In this document: in pieces, positions 37,101 through 51,227 of the stretch | Position numbering within the stretch: position 1 is the stretch's first letter | Layout: each line of letters begins with the position of its first letter | DNA from: Rallus limicola | Lineage: Eukaryota; Chordata; Aves; Gruiformes; Rallidae | Assembly (NCBI GenBank): GCA_022605955.1 | Contig: JAKCOZ010000020.1 | Span: forward strand, 8,855,001-8,919,000 | DNA: 64,000 nt | Reading direction: 5' to 3' | The notes under the pieces: model-generated | Told to the model about the DNA's origin: nothing | Databases searched by the model: none | What the model saw: only the letters and a program-made list of their open reading frames with translations | Translations under genes and position numbers: made by a program

Positions 37101-40100
37101 TCTGGAAAAGTACTGTAAGAAAAATCATAGCATATTGTTTTACCATTTTTATTATTAGTTTGGGCAGTTAAAACGAATGAGGTGGTCTTGTTTGGGGCCT
37201 TCGTTGTTCTAATATATGGTTGCGAAGTGTTGGTTTTATTCCACCATGAAATATATGTGGCTCTTAAACCAGTCTGAGCTGTGGCTTGTGATGAACGTTT
37301 ACAGAAGGAAGTGTGTTTCGTTTGTCAGCCCAAGGAATCTGCAGAAATTGGGTATAATGTCATGGGCATGTACAACAAGAGAGCTCAGTGGATTTTGTGA
37401 AAGCATGTGTTACTTGCATGTAATGAACAGAATAGAGTTTATCAAAGCCAACAAACACCCTGTGAAGGTTAGTATCAGTGTTACACAGTGCCATGAAACC
37501 CCAGGAGGGGACCTGTTAAGGTCTTGAGTAGAATAAGCTTACTGACCAAAGAGGAGCTTGTGCCTAGACTAAATAAAAGTAGCTTCCACCTTGATATCCT
37601 CTTTTGGTTTTGAGTTCTGCTTTGAGGTACTGAAACCTTCTGTATTACTTTATATTTGCAGAAACATGATCCTCCCCTTAGTAGCATTCCCTGCTTGCAT
37701 TACAAAAAAATGAAGGAAAACGAGGAAAGGGAACAAAACAACGACATAACCCCAAATGGGGAAGTATCACCTGTAAAGCACCTAGATAAATCTTCAGAAC
37801 TGGACTGCCAAACAGAAGAACCAGATTCCACTGCTGCTGATTCTGGGCCTTTAGACGACAAAGACCCTTCAGGGGGAGATGCAGCACAAGGAGCCTTAGG
37901 ACAAGTTAAGGCCAAAGTTGAAGTATGTAAAGATGAATCTGTAGGTATGTATGAAAAGTGGAGTCTTTTCTTGGCTGGGGTAGGGATAATGGCAATTAGG
38001 ATAACTGTTCCAAACTTGGCAACTGAATAATATCTTGTCTGCTGGTGGTCAGTTGTTGTCTGGAGAAATAGATCCCGTATGAGAAATCCATTTCTGATTG
38101 TATCCAGAAGAGGAACATCCAGTTGGAGATCTTTGCTGAAGACTTGGGAGTCCACATGCAAAGCTTTTATGCCAAAACCACAAAAAATTTGGAAGTTTAA
38201 ACCTGTAGACTTTCTCAGTTTAAGAACCGATTAAGTCAGTGCATGCATGTGAATTGCTGTTGTTGATGTATTTGTGTGACCTCGTTAAATAGGATTTTCT
38301 ATATTAGCTGAATTACAAAGATTTTCAGTATGATCTCTTAGGATATATGGTGCATTTAAACTCGATGTGCTTATTTGTACAAGCAGAGTCAGTTATGCAA
38401 ATGTAATTGCAGTCATGCAAAGGGGTGTGATGCTTCGTTATTTTATTTGTGCAAGTCTGATAGTTTTTATACAAAAAGCTGCCTAAAGGAGTCATTCCAG
38501 ATTCACTGCCAAACTTAGAGGAAGCTCCCGTGCCGCCTACCACACCTATGTACCTGAGAGTACCATCTGTGTAAACTACTGCTGCACACAATACTGATAC
38601 AGATTGTAGGCTAACACTTAGCTTCGTAGTGTTCACACGTAAACCTGTGTCCTGTTTGGTCTGAAAACCATGCCAGAAGATTTAAGGAAACCACAATAAA
38701 ATTAGTATTTAACATCAGACTTCAAGCCAGTAAACGCTTACTTTCCATGTGAAGTTCACCTGTCTATCTCTCTCTTTAAATAGGATCTGTTCTGTATTAC
38801 TGAAAAAATACTGAGTGATCAAGTGTAAGCGTGACTTGCATTTGGAATTCCTTGTGGAAGGAAACAATGCCAGCAGCTTGCTTTTGCTTGTTTGCATCTT
38901 GGGATGCTACTCTTTGGTTTTACTGAAGTATATCTATCTGTGAAAATATCCTATAAAGGAGAAGCAGCAGTACTTCAGGGGGGGACAGTGTTTTACTACT
39001 CTGTATGTGAAAATGAATGTGCTAAATTCTATTTAGAGGCCAGCAGATACTTGTGGAGTTCATGGAATGTCATCGTGTAGTGTTTCATTGGACACAGGAA
39101 ATAGGCAGCAAGAGTCAGTTTGGCTTTGGGAAACTGAGGCTAATAGCGTAACTACTGCCAATCACTATGTACCTTCAGGTAATGAGAAAGTGAACAGATG
39201 ATTAAGTAGAACCATTACTAGTGTTTTGTTACAAAACGGGTGTTAAGCAGTTTAGGGCTTAGGAAAATCTTCACATCACAGAATAAAATGTTCTTTTGTT
39301 TTGCTTTCCAGTTTGCACAAATGTTTTGCATTTGACCCAGTAACAGGAAAACTTGTAATTCACTGTTAGTGTAAAATAATATCTTAGCCTTGAGTGTGTG
39401 AACTAAAACCACTACTTTCCCTCCTAGCCTAAAAATAATTAATTATAACACATTTAAACCAGTGGAAATACTGAATTTAATGCTTGCTCAGTGGTAGAGA
39501 GAGTAACTTGCTTGTATTTCTTAGATCTGGAAGATTTTAGACGCTATCTGGAAAAGCGTTTTGATTTTGAACAAGTTACTGTAAAAAAGTTCAGGACCTG
39601 GGCTGAGAGACGGCAATTCAATCGTGAAATGAAGCGGAAGCAGGCAGAGTCGGAGCGGCCCATTCTGCCTGCTAATCAGAAACTCATTACCTTGTCTGTA
39701 CAAGATGCACCTACAAAGAAAGGTTAGTACATTTACCTGGAGCTCAAATAATTGTGTGCCAAAGAATAATTATAATTCTAAGCTTGACTGGAGAAAGGAA
39801 GAAACCCTGTAGTAAATCCATTTTCTTCGCATTCTGGACATCTGTGCTCTTGGATCCATCATATTACACAGTAAAGGAGAAATACTGTCAAAATATACTT
39901 CCTATCAAACAAAATAATTACCTAAATGAATGGTTGCAGCCCTGGTAACTGGTTACTACCTTCAGCTCTTTGTTCCTCTTGGTTGTTACTACACACCCTC
40001 CTGCGTAGTCCTCAGTGCTACTGCCTTCTGCCCCCTACCAGTTCTAACTGGTCCCAAACAAAGGATTGGTTACAAATGCCAGATTGATCCAGATAAACCT

Positions 40101-43100
40101 GCAATTAAAAATAAAAATTTAAAGCAGCTTTGCAGAAACAATTAAGCAAATACTGTGCATGTAGTTGTGTCCTGTGGGGTGAGGAGGGCACATCATGTCT
40201 GATAAGCATCAGGGTGAATTAGCTCTTACCTGTGTTATCTCTTAGCCATAGTAGTGTGTTTAACTGCGGTCTGATATTTACAATGGCCACAGGCCTGGGA
40301 TTTGGGGTTTGTTCTTGTTTGGTACGTTTTTGCATTTCTGGGTTTCTTCTCTTTAGCAGAATTAAAGCTTGGAGATGCAGATTGTCTGTTCCCTGTTACA
40401 GGGAGAGGCAGTTGAATTTTTAGTTAATACACTTTATCTTAAACTCTACATTTAGAGCCACGTTTGAAAGCATCTAAATTAAGGATTTACTTGCATGTTA
40501 TCTAAATCTTAACTTTCTCTCCCATGCTGCCACAGTGCTGCTGCAGCAGGGTTTGTGCTCTTGACTAACAATGCTGTTGGGGGGGTGAGGTGGGAAGACT
40601 CCAGGAAAACATCTTGGGAAGGGGACAGTGACCTGATCTGTGGCTTGCTAAACAGGATTTTGTTGGGAGGGGTGGGGGTGAGAAGTGATTCTAGTTTGTG
40701 GATTTGAAGTCTACATGCGTGGTGTTAGGAAGGAAATAAAATGTGTTTTATCTTATGAGATTTCTATTGATGTGAGCTGCCAAAAATGTGTGTGTAGAGG
40801 TCCAGAGACCGTGGGACTGAAAACACTGATGTAGAATGTTTGACTTAGTTCATAATCAGTGTGCTTGCAGATGTTGATAGAAATTTCTCAGACTTCCCAA
40901 TAATTTTTCAGAGAAAATAGACTTGAGATCATCATTATCCATGTCTTATTCAAGAACATTACGTGTAATTTGAGCAGGCAATTATCCCTTTAGCTTGTCA
41001 TTATTTATTTGTAGTAGGAATTGTCCTGTAAAGAATGAACTACTTAGCTGTCTTCCCCTTCCTCCCTCTTTTCTTGTAGAATTTGTCATTAATCCTAATG
41101 GGAAATCTGAAGTTTGCATACTGCATGAATATATGCAACGAGTCCTAAAGGTTCGCCCTGTTTACAATTTCTTTGAATGTGGTAAGTATGATAAGGTTTT
41201 GATTTTGTTTTTTTCAAACAATTATATGCTGTTCTGAAGGGCTTCTCTTATGCCTGGATATCTTTAAAAAACATAATTTAAAAATCAAGCAGTGAACCCG
41301 TTTTTCCTAGGGGTTGCCTTGGAAGTCTGTTGCAAGTCAAACTAGCTAGGAAATATTTTCTCTACCTTAAACAAGGCTGTTGAGGATAAGAGTGGTGTGA
41401 CATTTAAAATAGCAATGTGGATTTTCATTTGGAAAACTATACTGTAAATGGAATTTAATAACTCCTTTGCATCCTAAAAGGACACGTCTACAGTGTTGCT
41501 GACTGCACAATTAATACTTGCCTTATAGAGAAGGTAGAAAATGACCCTTTTTCAACTGCGGGTTTGAAAGTATTAAGTCCTGCAGTCAGTATCCAAGGAA
41601 TTACAAGTCAGGGATCTTATTTCAGTGTGGAATCTATAATTATTCAGTTATATTTTTACTGTATATACACTTTGTATTATTACTGTATATGAATTACATA
41701 ATGTAGCTGAATTTTCAGTATCAGAATGTGTAGCTCTTGTATTTACACTGTGCTAATGATGCAAAAACTTTAGAAATAACATTTGAAGTCTGTTAAATTA
41801 CAAATGATCTCTTAAAATATACAAGTTCTTCATTTGAAAAATGAACTACATGCTGGTAAGTCTCTGCTAATGAAGCCTCTTGTTAGTTTTTCATGTACTG
41901 GAATAAGCAATTTTTTACATCTTCATGAAGAGCAAATGTTTTCCATCCCTTTTGAAATTGAAATTAAGAGGAAAACAAATCTTATAGCGATGGTATTTCA
42001 TGTTCATGATGAGTATTTTATGTTGTGAGTTCTGAAAAGCTTTCTTTTTCTTTCTTCCTTCATTTCCAGAGAACCCAAGTGAACCTTTTGGAGCCTCAGT
42101 GATTATTGATGGAGTAACCTATGGGGCAGGAACTGCCAGCAGCAAAAAACTTGCCAAGAATAAAGCTGGTAACGTTTTCTCCTTTGTAATTCCAACTGTT
42201 GAATTGTTTATCTATTTTAATTTCTGCTTTGAAGGTGTGATAGATTTGCAAGAGTAAATAGGAATAATTTTAATAGTCAAAGAAGGTACGTTCGTGTGGT
42301 TTTAGTGAAAGTGATAAATACAGAGACTTTTCTGACATCCCCAGGTTCATCAGTGTACTGGGATAGAAAACCATGAAGAAACTTCAGATGTAAACTTATT
42401 TGTAAATGGCTGATGTATGCCGAGTCTGTTATACCTGCAAAGTTGTTTTCTAAACTGAGGGGTTATTTCTAGGGAAGATGTGAGGGGTTCTTAGAGTGCT
42501 TCATTCTGCTGTTTTCCTTTACAATGTTTAAGATAAATGTAATCAAGATGTTTCATAACTTTCTGCAGCTCGAGCTACACTGGAAATCCTTATTCCCGAC
42601 TTTGTTAAACAGACCTCTGAGGAGAAGCCCAAAGACAGTGAAGAACTTGAGGTACTGAGCTCTTGCTTGTTGGTTGTCGTTATTGGCATCTGTTTTGAAA
42701 AACATTACACCTTCACTGTCAGAAGTATTAATGAGAATTCATAATGTTTTTCTTAGTTGATGGAAATGTGAAATTCTTCATTTATAGCAATACCTGTGGC
42801 AATGAAAAGACTTTCTATTGGAACGGGTGAGAAAATTTACTGTGATGCAGAGAACAGTCACTTACTGAAGACATGAAATGTTCTGAGACACTAGACTGAA
42901 CTGTCCTGGCATCCAGAGTCCTCTGGCTGATGCCTTGGAAAGTTCAGAGCTAGATGCTGTCTGGTTTTGTCTGATTGATTGTCTCCAGAAGACCAAGAAA
43001 GAAACAAAAGTGCCCAGGCTTCTGAGTCATTTTTACTTAGCTATGAAAGCTACTTACTCACCCTGTGAGACAGCTAATACTTCAGACTTTACACAGCGAC

Positions 43101-45661
43101 ACTTGAGAAAATCAAAGGGAAAGTTTCTTTAAGCAGAGAGTGTGTGCTGTATTTTCAGATGCTGGAGGTACAGTTTATCAGTGATGTGTTCATTTTCAGT
43201 TCAGCACATAGCAGACCATCAGTAAGGAGTAAATGAAACATGGGAATCAACCTGAAAAGAATGTTTTAATTTTAAAAAGTCTTAGTATCCGGAGTGAGTT
43301 GTTTGTACACTTTAACTCAGAACTGTAACGTATGCAGAGAATGTTTTCCATTGCTTCAAAGAAAAAATTAAAGATGTTTCAATAGCTGTTACATTTTCCT
43401 TTTATTAAACCACAACAGTTTGGTAAGTAGATTTTCATAATTAGTTAGAACAAGTAAAATAACCTTGCTCTGAGGGAGAAAGGATGTTGATAAATTTATA
43501 AGACTGTAGTTTTTATGTCTATCTTGTATAATGTAAAATTTGAGTTAAAAGATGTATTTACATTTCTGTCTGCAAATACATGATTTCTTATGGCTGTCCT
43601 AATGGTGTTGGTAAATACCTCTATTATGGTTTTAAAAATAATGTAAAGCATAAGCACAGAGTAACAGAATTACTTTCATGTTGCAGTGGAGAAATGAGGG
43701 GGGGAAGGTGAGTATTAAGGTTTATTTGCACAAAAGCTCAATAACCCCTTTCTATTCCTTTGTAGTATTTTAACCATATCAGTATTGAGGACTCACGGGT
43801 ATATGAACTCACCAGTAAAGCTGGACTCTTGTCTCCATATCAGATTCTCCATGAGTGCCTTAAAAGGTAAGGCTGCAGAATAAGGAGCAAACCCTGTTGA
43901 GTGCAGGTGTTTGCTGGTGCCCACAGTGTCACTGTCCTCACGTGGTGTGGACTGAACTGGTTAGTGCTGAATCTTCTTTAGCTCATATTTGCTGTTTATG
44001 TCTCTTCTGAGATAAGAACATAGATATTTTTTATGTTTATACAAGCTTACTTTTCCATTCAGGTCAAGTTCCAGATCTAAAAAATAACTCTATTTTCATG
44101 TCTTAAAATTTGTTGTTAATGTATCAGATTCCATTGCAATAACTATGAAAGATTACTGCAACCACATCTGTTTGTAATTTTACTTAGTATCTGCTATTGG
44201 TTTTGTTTGTGCTTAAGAAACCATGGAATGGGTGATACATCCATAAAGTTTGAAGTGATTCCTGGTAAGAATCAGAAGAGCGAGTATGTCATGACCTGCG
44301 GCAAGCACACAGTGCGAGGCTGGTGTAAGTACAGCATTTAGTGTAACCTCTGATACACTCTTCCTTTTTTCCTGTTCTTGTTATCTGTTTTGGAGGGTCT
44401 TGTCCAGCTGTCTAACTTCTTACATGGTTGTTCTACTCTTCTCTAGTATCCCAATTTTGGGTAACACCAGTAAATGCTGGTGTTAATCTAATTATATAAT
44501 GTGCCAGTATTGACACATTTTCATTATTGTCTTTACAGGCAAAAATAAAAGAGTGGGGAAACAATTAGCTTCTCAGAAAATCCTACAGCTCCTGCATCCA
44601 CATGTGAAAAACTGGGGCTCTCTTTTGCGTATGTATGGTAGAGAGAATAGCAAGATGGTCAAACAGGTGAACATGATTTTGTTTCTAACCTACCTTGTGA
44701 TTGTGTTTTTGCTTTTGTATTGTTCTGGGGTTTTAAATCTAGTTGCAACAAAGCTTTAAGGGTATCTGTCTTGGCATAACAGTGCTGTGCCCTATCAGGG
44801 TAAAGGCAGTTTGCATTTGAAGAGCAGTTTTTAATCCTGCTGAATTGATTCTCACCCCTTGCTGTTACCAGGCTGTGCGATGAGCGCTTTCATTGACAAC
44901 AGTAATTCTGTTAATATCTTGTCTTCCAGCTCAAAACTACATAACCTATTTAACATTTACTAACTCATGGAAATATGTGTTACTACTTTAAGAAGTACAG
45001 CTATCGCAGATTAAACTTCTGCTCTGTGTATTTTATTAATTTTTTTGATCAAAAAAGCTCACCTGTTGTTGCTTATGGTTCTGTTGAATAGGAAACCTCT
45101 GATAAAAGCGTGATAGAACTTCAGCAGTATGCCAAAAAGAACAAGCCAAATCTGCACATCCTGAACAAGCTACAGGAAGAGATGAAAAAACTGGCACAAG
45201 AAAGAGTGAGTATATTCTCCTTTGGGTTTACAGCAGACGAGCCGGGGTCAGACTTAGCAATGATCAGAATTTTGACTTGGTTTATACAGTATCTCATGTA
45301 GAGTGAGCTGTTCAAAGCTTGATTTTATTTTTTTTTTCTTTTTTTCTTTAAATGTTGGGGGGTGGTAATGTGCTTGTCACAGAGAGCTTTTAATTCTCTT
45401 TTTAACTGGCTTATAACTTAATTTTACCTACTTGAATGAATTAACTTTATCACTCGAACAAGTCAGCTTTTCACAACAGCTGACCCAAGTTTGGCTAGAA
45501 CTGTTCACAACTCTGAATGCTGTGTTCCACTATATTCCTTGTGACTGCACGGTGGGCTTTCTTTCCCATTCTTTCAGGAGGAAACACGAAAGAAACCCAA
45601 GATGACGATAGTGGAATCGGCTCAACCTGGTAGCGAACCTCTCTGTACAGTTGATGTCTAA
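34104..45661 (+). CDS. DGCR8: DGCR8, Microprocessor complex RNA-binding subunit (complete coding sequence)
   Basis: Coding exons: 34104-34826 (exon starts 33828), 35256-35418, 36823-36965, 37662-37944, 39525-39722, 41080-41181, 42070-42168, 42569-42651, 43766-43866, 44218-44324, 44539-44666, 45092-45205, 45578-45661. Total 2,328 nt, 775 residues (human 773). The ATG follows an in-frame TAA at 34098, so the start is fixed. Visible parts: proline-rich N-terminus, acidic [15 protein letters not shown] region, WW domain near residues 302-335 ([20 protein letters not shown]), the heme-binding Ile-Pro-Cys motif [10 protein letters not shown] with Cys354 (human Cys352), two double-stranded RNA-binding domains near 513-580 and 621-687 ([37 protein letters not shown]), and the C-terminal DROSHA-binding tail ending LCTVDV. 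Family role: nuclear partner of DROSHA that recognises pri-miRNA hairpins. Its own exon 2 carries two such hairpins. Identification is certain. Confidence 0.98.
34205..34277 (+). ncRNA. MIR1306: mir-1306 hairpin embedded in DGCR8 coding sequence
   Basis: The 5p arm at 34212-34233 and the 3p arm at 34252-34269 (start 'acgttggctctggtggtg') match human miR-1306-5p and -3p as I recall them. The arms are complementary over about 22 bp around an 18-base loop. The hairpin encodes DGCR8 residues roughly 36-58, including [11 protein letters not shown], so these bases carry both a protein and an RNA structure. In mammals Microprocessor cleavage here destabilises DGCR8 mRNA and also yields miR-1306. Confidence 0.93.
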
Positions 45662-46038
45662 TGAGAGAACTTACAAGAGGGGAGCAATAACACAAATGGA
45701 GGAACTAGATTTTCAACAACTATTTAAAACTTGTTTGCTGCAGAATGCAAGATAACTTTTAAAATCCAAGCTGCTTCAGTTATGCATTGTTGTTTTTGCA
45801 TCATCAGGGCAATATTCCTTTTTCCTATTTTCTTTTTTTTTTTTTTAATACCTCTGAGATATGTACGTTTAAAGGATTGATCATAAAGATCTCTACTTGG
45901 GCAAATGCACAGAGGACAGGCATGTTCACACAGGATAAAATCAATCAAGCACTTTTTTCCTGCAAAGCCATCCATGCTGTTCGAAATGGATGGGTTTAAG
46001 GATGAAATTCAGAATATCTATGTACAGGGTGAAGCTGA

Positions 46039-46077
46039 TATTATATATATACACATTCATATATATGTATATATAAA
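46039..46077. repeat. TA-rich microsatellite
   Basis: TATATATATACACATTC followed by ATATATGTATATAT in the DGCR8 3' UTR. Confidence 0.8.
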
Positions 46078-47808
46078 AGAAATATATGTACATCTTCTTG
46101 TATGAACATGCCTAAAACTATTTTTGTGAAAAGTTTTGTTGCATTTCAGCACATAATAATATGCACTGATAAGACACTTTGGTGACAAATACAAGAAAGT
46201 GATGAGCAATGTTCCTAATGCCACAGGATTAGGCCAGTAATGCTGTTTATTTTATTTGGGGTTTTTTTGTCTCCTGCCAGGCTTAGTTATTCAAGATCAC
46301 AGTATGCAGACATTTTTATTACTTGAAATGAACAAGTGTACCTGGTAGTGTTAAAAGCAACAGGCTGAATATCAAAAGCTATTTGGTTTAATTTTAATTG
46401 AAAAGAGCCTATGCTAGTTTACAGATCAGTCAAAAGAGTAAAACCTGGCCCTATTAATTAAATTAAAATAAAACTTGCAATTTGAAAAGCTGTTTTCAAA
46501 GCTTGGAGCCAAAATGCAGCTGATGATGGTTGACAGTCTGAAAATACTTTGCCAACGAGGTGTTTGAAGACCTTCCACTTCCTTCTCCCAGCAATAAAGC
46601 AATTTCTTGTTTGTTTGCAGTCAGAATACATCTGACTTGACCAATTAAGTCTTAAACTGCACCATAAAAGCAAAGAATTTTAAACAAAACACAACCCAAC
46701 CTGGAGAAATTGAAATAACTGCAGCAATTTAGGGTTTTTTAAAGACATTTTTATTTTTACTTTTTTAATGACGTTTTTAGCTTTTTAAGAATAAGTGTAA
46801 CTTCTGCAATGAAAATTAGAATGTAGATTTGGAATATGACCTAGAGTAATAAGTAGATTGAGACCGTAACAGGTTATACTGATAAATAAGAAAAATCACA
46901 AATATGCAACTATTATAAAATGCAGTCTTAGAAAACAGGCAGTACTCACTCTGTCATCTGAGGCTTTGTTAGACCAGGCACAGAAGAAATAGTTTGGGCT
47001 GTAGTGAAAGTTTGCTCTTCGGACAGGGTGAGTGTAGCAGGTCCTTGTGGGTTCCTGGGTTTGTTCTTGGGAACAAACACCAGGCTGGTGGTGGCAGCAG
47101 CTCAGTGATGTATCCAAGAGTGGGACTGCTCTGTTTTACTTGCCTGCTCCTGTAGGAATGAGAGGTCAGTTCTTTCTAATCCCTGCAGCTCCTGGTACTC
47201 ACCTGCACAGTGACCTGGGGGCTGGGAGTGGGGTTTGGTTTGGGGTGGGAGGGGTGTTGCTTGGTTGGTGTCTCCTTGTTGTTTGGGTTTTTTTTTACCA
47301 TGTTATATATAGAGTGCTGCAGTATAACGAATTTAGTGCCTACTGGATTTTAACAATATTGGCATCAGTATTGTGAGACCTCTTTTTAATACCACACATG
47401 ATTTTGGAAATATATGGACTTTTAACTTCTCTTTCAAACTGATGTTCTCTGATACATTGCATATAATGTTTAAGGTTGAACAGGAGGAGTCTTGCCTGTT
47501 TATGTGTTTGAGTGGTATGCTCAGAGGTCTCTGCAAATAGGAATTCACCCATCCTTTATTATTCTATTTAGTTTTTCAGTTCCACAAGTTGTAATCCTGT
47601 TGTGACAGGATACGGGTAGTTGGAAGACTGTATGTGAACTACTACATAAAGAAGTGGCCTAGCTAAAAACAAAAACAAAAAAAACCTGCCTCTGCTTTTA
47701 TTTTTTTTTAATAGCTTTAATAAATCTCCATCTTTTGAAGGGTATATAATACTGGTGCAGTAGTGGCAAGCAGTGGTTGCTGCTTGTCTCTCTGTTTGTT
47801 TTTTTTTT

Positions 47809-47829
47809 GGGGGGGGGGGAGGGTGGGGG
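47809..47829 (+). other. G-rich tract, potential RNA G-quadruplex
   Basis: Eleven consecutive G (47809-47819), then A, GGG, T, GGGGG, preceded by a T run. Enough G runs for a four-stranded structure in the DGCR8 transcript. Homopolymers are also error-prone in assemblies. Confidence 0.55.
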
Positions 47830-49393
47830 TTGTTCTGCTTTCATAAGGACAGGGCTTGTATCTTCTATGCCTAAATGTATTACTGCTCCTTTAGTTAGGT
47901 TTTACTTCAGCTTAAGCATTTTCAGCAGAAAAATCTGTACTTGGATGGCACTGTAAAAGACAAATCGCCCTTACAGGTCTCTTTATGTTTCTGAAATCAG
48001 AGTATTGATGCGTTTGCAGGTCACCTGCAGAATGTCCACAGATGCCTCGCTCACAAATTAGTTGTTGTTATTTTTAAGAGGATTGCTGTCTTACCTCAGT
48101 CTGCCACTATCAGAATCACAAGGTGACCGTTGCCCTTAACTAAAACATCCTGAGATTTCGTTGTGAACCAAAGCCTAGAACGTATATTATGCATTCTAAA
48201 CAAAAACAAAAAAAAAGATGGTATTAGACCTTGCTGCAGCCTTTAACTGGAGAGATGTCCAGACACTAGCGCAATAACTGCTGGAACAAACAACTTAACT
48301 GCTGTTTATGTCATTGTGAAGTATTCTTGTGTTTTAATGTTTACTATTGTTTGGAGTGTAACAGTCTTGCATTTGCACATAAGCACGAGCTGCTGTGATA
48401 GAGGATAGATCATTGCATTAACTTCAGCTTCTGCATGAACACTTACGGTGTGATTCAGGATGTATCCTAAACTTGTCTTGTAACTCTTGTGTGTTTTCTA
48501 GGTAATCGGCTGTAAAGGTTTAGATCTTGATTGTATGAATGCATAAAACAACTGCTGCTTTTGTCACTGATATGTTATTTATCCCTTATGTATCCAGAGG
48601 AGGATGGGTATTTTTATAGGGATGGAGTGTATTTTTAAGAGCTGTTCCATCCTTTGGGAACTCAACGGTTTTTGCTTTGCATATATTATGTGCTTCTCAA
48701 CAAAAGTGTGGTATATGGACTTTAAGGATTAAATTAGTGTGCATTCAAATCTTTATGGTACTGATGGAAAACTTACTGTGACTTCCAGTGAATAGTCAGA
48801 TGCTACCTATTTAAACACCAGTCATCCAGTTTTTTCTTACGTATTTATTAAACAAAACTGATGAAGTAGTCGGGTACTCAGAAGTTTGGAAAGACTATTA
48901 TGCATAAACTTAACTGTTGTATGTTAACTTCCACTTTCCTGTGATGCTGTTAGGCTTTATACAAATACATTTGTAACATTCAAGTATTTAAAAGCATCAT
49001 GATTATCTTACTAATTCTCTAGACTGTACTTTGGTTCTGGAGTAAAGATCAGGAAGCGATAGCCTCCTGCTGCTCCATGGGGAGGAATGTGAAGTGCAAG
49101 AAGCTGTGCTGTTGTTAAACAGATACAACCATTGGTTGCAGTATTCTGATGTGTATCTTGGACAGGAAAGTGAAAAAACAAACTGAAATTCATTCCAATT
49201 GCCCAAGCAGGTAACAGTGGTCGCTGTATGAGTTGTATTGGGTGCAGTTGCTTGATGCCAGTGCTAAATTGGTACAACTATAAAGCCTCATTTTCACTGA
49301 GCCTCTGCTTGCTTTTTTCTGCACAATCATATAATCCAATGTGTTTGGTCTTTGAGTACTACATGTGTATTTTTCAGACAATTAGTTTTGAGC

Positions 49394-49399
49394 AATAAA
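49394..49399 (+). terminator. Candidate DGCR8 polyadenylation signal
   Basis: AATAAA followed within 30 bases by 'ctccagtgtgatcag'. It would give a 3' UTR of about 3.75 kb. Confidence 0.45.
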
Positions 49400-49430
49400 G
49401 TTTGATATTATAAAATGCTCCAGTGTGATC

Positions 49431-51145
49431 AGTATTATGAAAGCTTAAGCGTATTTAGACAAAGGAACTCTTATTCCTCAATTCCTGCAGGTATTTTTAA
49501 ATAGAAATTAAATCAGTATGGGCTTATTGGTTATGGAAGTACTGATCTCTCCTTTTGGTAAGGAATTGAATGTTTACATGGTTAGATGTCACCTGGAATG
49601 GAGTTAAAGCTGCTTCTGGAATTGCAGTTTATGATTTTACTTAAAAATGATGTCATGGCTGGAAATGACACACGTCAGTGTTGCTGGTGATGGTTCCTGT
49701 TGTCACACACCTACCCAGCTGGAAAGGACAGGGTATCAGAAGTCTGTGTACTGTAATGATAGATTATTTTTTTGTTCAGTCCGTATTAAATGTACATTAA
49801 AAGTCTCTTCATTAAGTTGAGATGTAAATGGCTGTTCCTTCCAACAGTCAGTGTTACCGTCTGTTCTGTAGCCCATTAACACAGGTGGCTGAGGGGAGAA
49901 CAGCCTCTGTGAAAGCAGGAGTCTCAGCCGGGTTTGGCCTCACCCCTTGGCAGTGCAGCTTAAGCTGCTGGGCCGCAGTGTTAAGTGGTGGCTGTGGTTG
50001 TGACCTGGGCGCCTGCAACACGGGCACACTATGTTAAGGTTCTGCACTAAACGCAGCTGCCTCTTCTGGTAGTACAGGGCTCGGGGGTCACAGTTGGAGA
50101 TACTTGAGATCCTTCTGAGTCTAGCCTGGGTAGAAAGGAACTGTGTCCAAGTGCATGTGTCAGTTAGAACCTCAAATGCTGAATAAGCAGAGGCAATGTT
50201 CCTGTTGCTTTGCCATCCTTCAGTAGTTACAGAATGAGATTTCTTCGTCCATCAGTATGTTTTCCATGAGGCTGGAGTTATCCTTTTCAAAGCCACCACC
50301 AGATCAAAAAGCCTCAGTGCAGCTGGTACAGTACTTCCTAGAGATCATTGTGACAGGAGGTACTTGGCAGGTGGCATCCACTGAGCACTTCCTGACAGGC
50401 TGAGGGAGAACCTTGAAATAAGATAAAATTAAGCTGCTGGGCCTGGCAGGTGTTGGTGCAGTTACTTTCTGACTGTATGTTTTTGGTGGTGAGGGTAGAC
50501 CTAGAGTAAAGCTGTCCTGGCTTTCTTTGTACATTGCAGGAAGTGATGTAAGAAAGCCTTTTCTGTAGAGTCAGTGACCTGCAGTCTCAGAATAAAACTG
50601 ATTTTGGCTGTGGAAAGTGTAGCATTTTCATTAGAGTATTAATTTGTTGCTTTCTAGTGAAGATCTAGCAAGTACTTTATGGAAGGTTTAAGGTTGCTAA
50701 ATCTTAATTTGCTTGTTCAGAAAACACAGAGCTGTTTAACCAGACTGGTAGAGCCTGCAGAAGGCCCAGTTCACAGGTGCCTAACAAAATTACCTGCTTT
50801 GGAATTGGGCACTGCACTCAGTGTGTGGGCCTGCTCGGCTGCTCACCTGGCTGCTTCAAGTATGGTATGTTATACTCACCTTGGAAGGGCTGGTGTTGCA
50901 TGAAAAATCAGCCCTGGATTCAAACAGCTGTACCTGAATATAATTGTAGAATACTTCATTTAAAGCTATGGTTGATGTGTTTAAAGGCTGAGACCACCAT
51001 GTGTATTACTTCAATTGCCTAGATTTCCCTGTGAGGGCAGGTGAAGAAAAAACAGCGTTTGGCCTAACAGTACACAGTGAGATGTAACTGAAATCAGTAT
51101 GATGAAAGAACTCAGAAGCCTTGCGCCTACTCCGTTGTACTGAGA
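49431..51145. other. Intergenic DNA between convergent DGCR8 and TRMT2A
   Basis: No gene recognised. The AATAAA at 50591 could belong to a longer DGCR8 isoform. Frames of up to about 80 codons show no domain signature. Confidence 0.55.
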
Positions 51146-51151
51146 TTTATT
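51146..51151 (-). terminator. Candidate TRMT2A polyadenylation signal
   Basis: Minus-strand AATAAA (plus-strand TTTATT), 77 bases beyond the TRMT2A stop codon. Confidence 0.6.
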
Positions 51152-51227
51152 ACCTGGATGTTACAGAAACAACGCTACTGCAGCAATTAACAAGCAAAAG
51201 TAGTTTCTGGGAAGCGTCTCTCAGGAG

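Larger units (their letters stand above)
45662..49430 (+). other. DGCR8: DGCR8 3' UTR (extent inferred)
   Basis: Non-coding sequence after the TAA at 45659-45661. Candidate polyadenylation hexamers are AATAAA at 47719-47724, 49394-49399 (followed by a T/G-containing stretch) and 50591-50596. The 49394 site is favoured. A TA-rich run lies at about 46039-46077 and a G-rich tract at 47809-47829. Confidence 0.55.
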
